Below are positions 54,206 through 62,766 of a DNA stretch of 64,000 nucleotides, one piece after another; positions within the stretch are counted from its first letter, which is position 1, and the number at the start of each line of letters is the position of its first letter. Origin of the DNA: Rheum nobile. Lineage: Eukaryota > Streptophyta > Magnoliopsida > Caryophyllales > Polygonaceae. The notes below the pieces were generated by a model that saw only the letters and a program-made list of their open reading frames with translations, was not told the DNA's origin and did no database searches. The stretch lies in NCBI GenBank assembly GCA_027886185.1, contig WOAB01000056.1:13330001-13394000 (forward strand), given 5' to 3'. The translations under genes and the position numbers were made by a program.

Positions 54206-56164
54206 CTCTTTCTGTACAAGATAAAGTGAGGAAAGTTCCCGGTATTTCATTCGTACAAGGGTCAGTTACCTGACAGGGAACAAAGCGAGTCTCACCTCAC
54301 TTCTGCAGGAATGTTTGAGACTCAAAGGCCTGGTGACAAAGGTAAAAGAAATGGATATGTGGATAAGGACTTAATGACTGAAGTGTTCCGTGTTTGTATA
54401 CTCAGGTACCATGTACATCTAGAATAGATATCACTGTGTGGAGAAAGATTGGCATACAAGGAAATTCATGGAACAAAAGAATCAAACGCCAATTTTCTCA
54501 TTAGGACATCTGTTGGGAAACTCTACATTCAGTTTCATACGAAGCCTGGTTTGTTCCCTTAACCACATGTCTATTTGTTGTGTTCCCTCAATGACTGGCT
54601 AAATTACATGGTAAAGTGTAAAAGGTTATTCATCATGTCTTGATCTGCATTCATTCTCTTGATCATTTGTTGAACGCCTTGCTTAGACTCATGCTAATAC
54701 TTCACTAATGTGCAAAATTACATGCATGATTCTCTATGCTATCTTGTTAATACATGATTCAGCTTTCTTTCGGCCTAAAAGAGTCAACTTGATGCATTGA
54801 TCCCTCATTATAAGCCCAAATGATTGTTGACTCTACAGCTTACCTTAGCCATCATACTTGATGCTTCCTATGAGCCCCTCTAATCATCCACATCTGGGAG
54901 CCTCTCATTCATGATTAAACATTATTAAAAATTCTCGTATATGTTTATGTGTGATGTTCTTTGTACCCTCTCTGGTAACATTACCCCCGCATCACACTCC
55001 TCTACTTTTTCGGAAAGTCGAGAATACGAATTGTCGCCTCTGTGGTCTGTGGCTGGGATTTGACAAGTATGATGTGTAATGATGGCTTGCAACTACTTGA
55101 GAAGTGTTCGTGCATAAACGTTGATGTGGTGGTTGCGTGATGGTTGTTGCGCTTGAGATTTTGTGGGCTTTGATGGATTTGGATAGAATCTTTTACAAGA
55201 TTTATTTTTGGAAAATATCTTCTTGGCTGTGATATTTGGTAAAAGAAGGAAAGATGAAGATTGAGAACATTATCCTTAATACTTGAAAAGATATGAAAAA
55301 GGATTCTTGTGTTTTCTCTCCTCCTATCTATATGGCGACTTCAGCAAGGTTTCCCTATTACTTTCGTGTGTTGTTTCAAAAAAAAAAAAAAAAAAAAACT
55401 GGAACACCACAGGGAACACAAAGAGGGGACAAATGAATCTTTCTTCTACTGGCGGTTGGATGCTAGTAACCTACACAAGGAGTAGTTTGTGTTACAAGAA
55501 GGTGTTGGTTGGGTCAAGGTTAGACGTGAGATGGAAGCTGGTGTGGAGGAAGAAGAGTCTGAAGGTGCAGACTCTGAGGGGGAACAAAAGGTGGAATCTG
55601 ATTTGAGGAAGGACCGTGAGAAGTTTGTCTCGCGCAATATCTTTGTTGGCAGAACAACAAAGGCGTCTTGTGGAGTAAGTGAATGCCTAAATTGCTATTC
55701 ATATTTCAGCTCCCTCTGCAGGCACCAGTGGCGCTTGATTCGTCTTTCTCTGGCTAACCAATCTCTCTTTTGTTCCCAGCACATCTTCCCCTACTACTTT
55801 GCTTTTCTTTGCTTCTGTTTCATGTGTTTGCAATGATTGGCATGTTAATCATATGTGTTACATGTGCTCATTTTGTTGTTGTCTTTACATGCAGTCTATG
55901 TTTGTGCGTTTCAATCTAATGCAAAAGGGGTTGTTTTGCTTATCATGCTATGGTATTTTTCTCTCTATCTCCTTACCTATGTTTTTGATGATGTCAAAAG
56001 GGGGAAAATAACAGGTAGCTTTGGTTAAGGGGGAACAGAACATGGTTTCATATGTTGCTGAGTTGAGGGGGAACTAATACTGCCTTAGTGGGAAGACTTT
56101 CTCTCCATAACTGTCTTTTTCTCGTACGTGTATGCTTTATTGTCAAGGGTGTTTGTCACCATCA
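54206..56164 (+). other. Non-coding 3' interior of the copia element
   Basis: No retrotransposon domain. It includes a 21-base A run (55378-55398), an acidic open frame of about 60 codons within 55489-55670 (EEEESEGADSEGEQKVES), and many GGGAACAAAG or CTTTGTTCCC copies. The A run with a gene-like frame after it might mark a captured transcript, but I cannot identify a donor. Confidence 0.5.
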
Positions 56165-57102
56165 AAAAGGGGGAATTTGTTGAATTCCTTAGGTTTTGAT
56201 GGTAACAAACATTCAACTAATCTGGGTACTAAGTGTTTCAGGAACAAAGACAATTATCTCAGGGAACCACTGCAGCAAAGGATCGCAGAGGGAACAAAGC
56301 TCTGTTCATGTGCTTTGTTACCTCTCAAGGAACTGTAGTGACGAACAAGATCAAAGCTGCGAATGGAAGGAAGAAATCCAGCGTGACGATTATGGAAACA
56401 AATCAAAGGAGATCACACGGTCAAGGATGGAAGACTTCGGCTGCAAGGACTAGCCGATTTGAGAAGATATGGAGAGAGAAGCCCGATTGTGTTATCTTAG
56501 GAAATCTTTCCTAAGATAAGATAGTTGGAGAGAGAAGAATCTTATCTTAATCCGTTAATGTTATCTTAGGAATTATTTCCTTAGATAATATCGGTTGTTA
56601 AGATAATATTCTTCAAATCAATTAATATCATCTTGTTACCAAGTTTAGGAAGATAGGATTATCTTGTTACAATTAGGGTTTTGCCGAGTTGTATTTAATA
56701 GAAGTATGGATTCTTTTCTATGTAACCACGAAGAGGAAAAAGAAGAACTGAGAGCGTTCAGTTGAGAAGAAAAAGAGAGTGAAGTGTTTGTAAGTCTTAA
56801 AGGGTTGAGTTCGATTCATCGTTGTAGAAGAGGTTTCAAATCTAGGTGGGAAGTCTAGAGGTTGAAGTCCAGGATACAAGTGTAATCGAACAAGAAATCA
56901 ATAAGACAAGTAGACGCTTCAAAATCCTCTCAAGCGGAAGCTTGAAGGTAGTGGTTTTTCCTTGAGAAGCTAGTTTTGCCAATCAGGGTTTCCACTATAT
57001 ATCGTGAGTTCATTCGTTATCTTTCTTGCTGTTTTTAATCCGCTGTGCCTTCTGTGGGAACAAAGCCTTTGTTCCCTCAGATGTAACTCTAACGATCCAA
57101 CA
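56165..57102 (+). repeat. Polypurine tract and 3' LTR of the copia element
   Basis: AAAAAGGGGGAATT at 56164-56177 precedes the LTR (56178-57102), a direct copy of 51260-52186 ending GATCCAACA, followed by ACTCT. Confidence 0.9.
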
Positions 57103-58011
57103 ACTCTCTCTCATGATTAACACTCGCAACCCGCTTATGTAAATCGTGTTTGCTATTAGATATGCAACCCGAACCCGGAATCACAAGTCTTAGCAATTAG
57201 GAAGATATCAATAGACATAGGTAGCTACTCTAGATAAATCAACATAAACCCATAAACATTCAAGCATAAGAGAATTAATCCAACTAGATAGGAAAACGAA
57301 CAAGAGTAGAAAACTCACAACCAATCAATTGAAGGCTTCAAAACGTCAAGTGCAACAATGAAAGTTTAGTTCTCCATAGGGTTTTTGAGAGAGAAACTAA
57401 GAAAGATGGAAACTAGGTTTCAACTAAACAAAGTCTTAGAAAGAACCTTAAATACTAGGGCAAATAATTCAGAAATAAAGAAAATAAAATAATAAACTTG
57501 GAAACAAAGTTTCAGAATTAAAATAAAAGGAAATAAAAATCTCGGAAATAAGTCTTCAGTGCGTCGGTCACCGCGGGTGCGGCGACACCCACCGCGGGTG
57601 CGATGGATCTCCAGTGGCTCCAACAGCTTCTGTGACACTTCCGTAACAACGGCATAACTTTTTATTCCCAACTCGGATTGCGCTCATATTTTGAGGACTT
57701 GCAGTAGACTTCAAGATCTAACTCCTCGAATTGGAATCACTCCATTTGGACATTTGAGTAAAGAGAACGAACCAATTGAATTCAGCACATTGTTCTTCTA
57801 TTCTTCAATGCACTTCAAACCTCTGTAAATCCCATGATTTCTTCACTTCTAGTCTCTAACTCTCAACTCCACAATTGTGCTCTAAATCCATCCAAATGGC
57901 ACCCTAAACACCAGTAAAACTACTAGATATGCACTATAAAATAGTACCGATCAGAGAGCAGTAGCACCACGACGCCGGCAGCCAGTAGCACGCAACGACA
58001 ACGTAGCCCAA

Positions 58012-58932
58012 TGTTGGATCGTTAGAGTTACGTCTGAGGGAACAAAGGCTTTGTTCCCACAAAAGGCACAGCGGATTAAAAACATCAAGAAAGATAACGA
58101 ACGAACTCACGATGTATAGTGGAAACCCTGATTAGCAAAACTAGCTTATCAAGGAAAAACCACTACCTTCAAGCTTCCCGCTTGAGAGGATTTTGAAGCG
58201 TCTACTTGTCTTATTGATTTCTTGTTCGATTACACTTGTATCCTGGACTCCAACCTCTAGACTTCCCACCTATATTTGAAACCTCTTCTACAACGATGAA
58301 TCGAACTCAACCCTTTAAGACTTACAAACACTTTACTCTCTTTTTCTTCTCAACTGAACGCTCTCAGTTCTTCTTTTTCCTCTCGTGGTTACATAGAAAT
58401 AAATCCATACTTCTAATAAATACAGCACGGCAAAACCCTAATTGTAACAAGATAAGATTTCTCCAAATAAGGTAACAAGAAGATATGATTTGGTTGAAGG
58501 AATAATATCCCAACTGTCTATATTAATTAAAGAAAAGATTCCTTAAATTAATATAACCGGATAAGATATAATTCCCTCTCTCCAATTATCTTATCTTAGG
58601 AAAGATTTCCTAAGATAACACAATCGGGCTTCTCTCTCCATATCTTCTCAAATCGGCTAGTCCTTGCAGCCGAAGTCTTCCATCCTTGACCGCGTGATCT
58701 CCTTTGATTTGTTTCCATAATCGTCACGCTGGATTTCTTCCTTCCATTCGCAGCTTTGATCTTGTTCGTCTCTACAGTTCCTTGAGAGGTAACAAAGCAC
58801 ATGAACAGAGCTTTGTTCCCTCTGCGATCCTTTGCTGCAATGGTTCCCTGTAATAACTGTCTTTGTTCCTGAAATACTTAGTACCCATATTAGTTGAATG
58901 TTTGTTACCATCAAAACCTAAGGAATTCAATA
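58012..58932 (-). mobile_element. Solo copia LTR in reverse; TSD CCCAA
   Basis: Reverse complement of the LTRs at 51260 and 56178 (921 bp), from TGTTGGATCG at 58012 to GGAATTCAATA at 58932, with perfect CCCAA duplications (58007-58011, 58933-58937). It has an internal difference of a few dozen bases around 58440-58580. It is inverted relative to the element 910 bp to its left. Confidence 0.9.
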
Positions 58933-59427
58933 CCCAACAGCAGCTCAGACAGTACAACAACGCCAGGGAAGGAGGAGGAGCTCGCCGGCGGGAAGAAGAG
59001 GTGACCGAGAGGGAACGGAAGAGGGAAGGAGATGGGTGCCCAACAATCCCTTCGATCGGCTCTATAAGCCAAAGAGAAAAGCAGCTTGCTGGACCAATGC
59101 ATCGACACGTGCCCCGACAAGATTTTACACGCGGCAGTCGGCGTGCAAATGGTTACGGGGAAAGATTTGGTATGGGTTTAAACCCCGGAAATAATATGTT
59201 TGTATCCAAACAAATATTCTAAGTCCCGAAAATACATCAAATGTATTTTATACCACTCACAGAATTATTTCGGAGATCAAGGATGTTACGGAAAATCCGA
59301 ACTCCACTTAAAGCGAAATAATTAATTGAACGAAGGTTGGGAAAATTACCCAAATATCCTTACAAAAATTGAGGGGTATTACACTTATCATTGATACTAA
59401 CATTTTTAATTTATTTTGATTTTTAAG

Positions 59428-59967
59428 GGACAATATGTGTCTACTCAGAGGAATGATGTGCTTAATCGAATGTCTGTCGACCAATCCTTCTTCTGGCGCC
59501 ATCAAGATACGAGTGGAGCATCATTCAGTTCAGGATTTCCGAGGCCGTCTGCACACCGATCGTCGTCTATGTCGCATCATTATATGCCGCCACAACCGCC
59601 TATGTCGTCGGCGCCTCAACCCCGTATGTCCTCGTCGCTGCCACCGCCTATGTCGTCAGCACCATCGTTGACACATCTGTCCCCTTATTCAGGATTTTCA
59701 GAGTTTGTTGGTGCTTCATTTACACCTCCGCCCCCTTATCCAGGATCTCGTGGGTTTGCTGATTCTTCACTATTTTCAAGTGCCCCGAACTTATTTACTT
59801 CGACCAACGCTCCAAACGTATTCATTTCCCCCACTAGGCCGATGTCTAGAGGTGTTGTGCAAGAGCGTACTGGCTTTGATCCTTCTTTATCATGTGTGCA
59901 GGAGCCAAATGGAGACGATGAAGAGGATGAGGAGGAAGATGAAGAAGAGGAGGAGGAGGAAGATTAA
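59428..59967 (+). pseudogene. PMD gene 2, last exon: Pro/Ser-rich and acidic tail
   Basis: After an intron-like TTTGATTTTTAAG the frame runs 179 codons to TAA 59965. It is Pro/Met/Ser-rich with repeated PPMSSAP-like units (about residues 50-85) and ends in a run of more than 15 Glu/Asp. Transposon-type PMD proteins often have such a low-complexity C-terminus. Its place between the gypsy remnant (ends 59383) and the MULE right side fits the continuation of 45963-47325. At least one intervening exon is lost, so it cannot be joined with certainty. Confidence 0.6.
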
Positions 59968-60251
59968 GAGTAGTAGATGGAAATGATGTATAAATTTGAT
60001 ATTTTATGAACAACAATGAAATTTTATGTGCTACTTTATATAATATAATATGTATTTATATAAGTTCTTTTTTCATTGCATAAATTTAATAACTTAAAAC
60101 AATAACTCCAACATTTTAAAAATAAATTCTTATATAGAATTAAAGCACTATAAAATTCTTAAATCTAAACCCTTATAACAATTAACTATTAAATCATACC
60201 CTAAATTCTAATAGCAAGTAATGAAAAATTAAATATGCAGATTAAATATTA
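59968..60251. other. AT-rich 3' flank of PMD gene 2
   Basis: No coding content or repeats seen. It ends in TAAATATTA, the Pack-MULE target site (60243-60251). Confidence 0.5.
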
Positions 60252-60545
60252 GAGAAATTTGCGGCAAACCACCCGTTATATACGCGTTTTTGCGACAAAC
60301 GACCCGTTATAATCGAAATTATTTTAAACCACCCTTAACTTACATTCCGTTAGAAAATGGCCACACATGGCCTTCCGCCGTCCAATTCTCCATCAAAATA
60401 GGTTAAATGACCCTTTTACCCCTCATTTTTTTTTACAAAATTGCAGGTTTAGTCCAATTTTCTTTTAACATATTTCAAACCCCATCCAACCGGACTAAAA
60501 GTAAACCAAACCCGCTAAAACCCCAAACCCCATTACAAATTCCCA
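60252..60545 (+). repeat. Pack-MULE left terminal inverted repeat
   Basis: Pairs with 61910-62215 at roughly 90% by eye. Contains CCACCCGTTATA motifs and TCCGCCGTCCAATTCTCC. Confidence 0.9.
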
Positions 60546-60648
60546 CTTCTCTACATGATATTAAAAAGCCACCATTGTAACCATTCTGGAGGATAAAATT
60601 CAAGCTAGAGAACCAAAAAACTACTTAGGAGATCGGACCAAATCTCAG

Positions 60649-61790
60649 ATGTCGGCGTCCTTCGACCACCACGTCCGGTGTACCATTCCTCTCTTCGATC
60701 CGTCTCCGACTCGGCTGAGTTCCTCAATACCTACGAGGATGCGGTCCATGACTACGTGATGCGATCCTACATCGACCCAAGCCGGGCTCAAGCGAGCCCC
60801 ATGCGTCCAAGACCTTGGAGACCACCTTGGTTCAAGACTTAGTCTAATTTAGCTTCATATTTTTTATTTTAGCAACTTTCCTGTTTTAACAACTTTCTAT
60901 TTTTAGCGTTGCTATTTTCGGAACTTACTATGTTTAGTAAGTTTCCATATTTGACACTTTCTATTTTAGGACTTACTATGTTTAGCAGTTTCTATTTCGG
61001 GCACTGCTCCACTATTACATAGTGGGCTAGCCCATAGGTGTGTCACGGCCCAAGCCCATTAGGGTTCTTGGTCGTGCCCACTCCCTTTAAATACCCCTTT
61101 TTGTATTCTTTGTTTCCTACGTTCAAATTGATTATCTAAGTCTTAAAGTTGAGAGTGAATCCTCCTTATTCTTAGATCGAGCGTTAAACACGGTCTGCTT
61201 CGCATCCCCTTCATCGTCTGCTTCGCATCCCTTTCATTCCGTAGGTCGTCGCTTCGAGCGTCTTGCCCCACCCTCGCCAAAGCGAGCATAAGAGACTCGC
61301 ATATCACCCTTCTAGGTGGTTCGTATCTATCCCGGTTACCAAGAAGAAGGAACATCCAGCCGTTGCCTGCCTAGATCGGGCAAATCGTGAGTCGACCCCA
61401 GTCGGATCACATCACTATGCAACCCAGCTGACCCCGAGCCAAGCCGAGTCACTCGCGAGTCGACCCGGTATCGTCTATGTGTTCCCCGAGTCGCGTTACA
61501 ACCTCAACAAAACTTGTACCCTTGAGTTCCTCGGCCTAGATCGGACCCCTAAGGCCTTCTCGGAATCCGACACCACCGGAGACGTCGTCATCGGCGTCCA
61601 GGACACCAACATTTGGTCGGAGAGCCAGAGCTTCGACGACAACGGCATGGACCCCGTCCACAGCACGTGGAAAGGCACGTGCGAGTTCGGCACCAACTTC
61701 ACCACCTCCATTGCAACTGGAAGCTCGTCGGTGCCCGGTTCTTCTCCCGCGAATACGAGGCAACGTCTGGTTCTTCTCTCGTGCATCGTG
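60649..61790 (+). pseudogene. Captured subtilisin-like serine protease fragment (I9 prodomain plus start of S8 domain)
   Basis: Before the nested LTR, 60649-60756 reads the end of an I9 propeptide (SLRSVSDSAEFLNTYEDAVH), with one base missing near 60681. After it, 61415 onward continues ATQLTPSQAESLASRPGIVY, then the start of the mature domain (LEFLGLDRTPKAFSES) with the catalytic-Asp region (GDVVIGVQDTNIWSESQSFD; usual form DTGVWPES) and GTNFTTS. A one-base shift then gives WKLVGARFFSREYEA. The His and Ser parts of the triad are absent. Parental genes are plant SBT1-type secreted proteases. About 60 bp after this (to 61855) may come from another source. Confidence 0.88.
60757..61414 (+). mobile_element. 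Solo LTR (658 bp) inside the captured subtilase; TSD CTACG/CTATG
   Basis: Ends TGATGCGATCC and GGATCACATCA are inverted and interrupt the subtilase reading between VHDY and ATQL. Flanks CTACG (60752-60756) and CTATG (61415-61419) are a target duplication with one transition. It has a TTTAAATACCCC promoter-like box (about 61085). Orientation is plus if that box is the promoter. Confidence 0.78.
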
Positions 61791-61909
61791 GGATGGCTTC
61801 GCCAGCCTGCTCTTTGAGCACAATGCATGGTCAGGAGGCCATTTCACCTAAAATCGACTAAGAACCCTAATTTCCTAGAAAGAAATCGTGAATAAAAGAA
61901 ATAAGAATT

Positions 61910-62215
61910 TGGGAATTGTAATTGGGTTTGGGTTTTTAGTCAGGTTCGGTTTATTTTTAGTCGGGTTTGGTTTAATTTTAGTCGGGTTTGAAATATGTTA
62001 AAAGAAAATTGGACTAAACCGGCAATTTTGTAAAAACAAATGAGGGGTAAAAGGGTCATTTAACCTATTTTGACGGAGAATTGGACGGCGGAAGGTCATG
62101 GGTGGCCATTTGCTAACGGAATGTAAGTTAAGGGTGGTTTAAAATAATTTCGATTATAACGGGTGATTTTCCGCAAAAACTCATATTATAACAGGTGGTT
62201 TACCGCAAATTTCTC
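61910..62215 (-). repeat. Pack-MULE right terminal inverted repeat
   Basis: Reverse complement of the left repeat, ending ACCGCAAATTTCTC. Confidence 0.9.
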
Positions 62216-62224
62216 TAAATATTA

Positions 62225-62766
62225 ATAACTCGTACAAATGTTCATTAAAATGCAGTTTTTAAATAAAAAATAAATATGCATACACCCAGCATATATATTA
62301 CAATATGAACTTAAAAGAAACTGCATTCTTTAACAAAAAAAGGAGAGAGTCGATGCATCATACAACGTCTCATACATATATATTTTTACCCATTTCGAAA
62401 ATCTTTCTGTGGAGAAAACAAATAAAGGGAGAGAGTCGTTGTATAAAACAACGTCTCATACCTTTAAAATTTTGCAAGCCACGGAATTAAAATATGTGGA
62501 GAAAACAAATAAAATATGTGTAAATCGTTGTTTCGTACATCGATTATAAATTAAAAAAATAAAAAAAATTATGAGTTTGTATTATATAACGACTCACATT
62601 TTTTATTTTTTTTTTAAGTTAGCTGCTCCGTCTCGATTAAAGTCGCTGGTTGAGACATGTTATTTGTATTGTTGAGTCGCTGAGTGTCACCGCGACTAAT
62701 GCTGAAGCAGACATGTTCTTTGTATTGTTGAGTCGCTGAGTGTCACCGCGACTAATGCCGAAGCTT
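62225..62766. repeat. MULE right subterminal hairpin modules and 56-bp tandem repeat
   Basis: Modules of the form GAGTCG...GTCTCATAC occur at about 62347 and 62434, with a further CGACTC at 62590. A 56-bp unit containing TTGTATTGTTGAGTCGCTG and CACCGCGACTAATGC is present twice in tandem (62655-62710, 62711-62766). Similar modules flank the left side (30950-31014, 41736-41920). Confidence 0.55.

Larger units (their letters stand above)
51260..57102 (+). mobile_element. Non-autonomous copia element with gag but no pol (TR-GAG type); TSD ACTCT
   Basis: LTRs of 927 bp (51260-52186) and 925 bp (56178-57102), perfect ACTCT duplication (51255-51259, 57103-57107), tRNA-Met primer site, gag at 52243, and a GGGGGA polypurine tract. 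The 4-kb interior has no protease, integrase or RT motif in any frame. Elements with terminal repeats and only gag are known in plants. The LTRs differ by roughly 15-20 changes, so the insertion is recent. It must borrow pol from a related autonomous copia element. The solo LTR at 58012-58932 is the same family. Confidence 0.9.
50777..57953 (-). mobile_element. Solo LTR (about 1.3 kb), TSD GAGAG, split by a copia element
   Basis: Starts TGACAGGCTTAAAG at 50777 and ends AGTACCGATCA at 57953, flanked by perfect GAGAG (50772-50776, 57954-57958). Without the element at 51260-57102 it is about 1.33 kb and non-coding. On the minus strand it opens TGATCGGTACTATTTTATAG. It carries a GC-rich repeat pair (CACCGCGGGTGCG at about 57568 and 57591). 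No internal retroelement genes flank it, so it is a solo LTR of a third LTR family. Confidence 0.8.
47328..59383 (-). mobile_element. Gypsy remnant (LARD-like): partial interior plus one LTR, with nested elements
   Basis: The right end is a clean LTR terminus (reverse complement TGTAATACCCCTCAATTTTTG, ending at 59383). The LTR runs down to about 48668, interrupted by 50777-57953 and 58012-58932. Its inner end and the primer site are deleted, and 47328-48667 is interior sequence colinear with 24460-26460 of the 14797-28945 element (matches around 47380, 47820-48060 and 48160-48660) but with gag removed. The other LTR, the rest of the interior and the left target duplication are missing, together with part of the PMD gene. 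It is thus a second, more deleted member of the same family. Confidence 0.75.
60252..62215. mobile_element. Pack-MULE with subtilase gene fragments; 9-bp TSD TAAATATTA
   Basis: Terminal inverted repeats of about 300 bp (60252-60545 and 61910-62215, starting GAGAAATTTGCGGC) and a perfect 9-bp duplication (60243-60251, 62216-62224), both diagnostic of Mutator-like elements. There is no transposase. The 1.36-kb interior carries pieces of a subtilisin-like protease gene and a solo LTR. The terminal repeats are not obviously related to the larger MULE, so it is a separate family inserted into it. Confidence 0.92.
30950..62766 (+). mobile_element. Mutator-like element carrying mudrA and a PMD gene (composite, heavily nested)
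   Basis: The inferred extent rests on AGTCG/CGACT hairpin modules at both sides (30948-31014 with 41736-41920, and 62340-62766) and an inverted match of AGCTTCGATAAAAGTCGC (30950) with AGCTTCGGCATTAGTCGC (reverse complement of about 62747-62764). Inside, both on the plus strand, are a mudrA transposase gene and a PMD gene about 225 bp downstream of it. I cannot show a 9-bp target duplication or the exact termini. Insertions by the Tekay element, the gypsy remnant at 47328-59383 and the Pack-MULE at 60252-62215 account for most of the length. Confidence 0.5.

Noticed and set aside
55489..55836. Possible env-like or accessory gene of the copia element
   Set aside because: No signal peptide, membrane segment or known domain that I can support; only the acidic stretch is notable.
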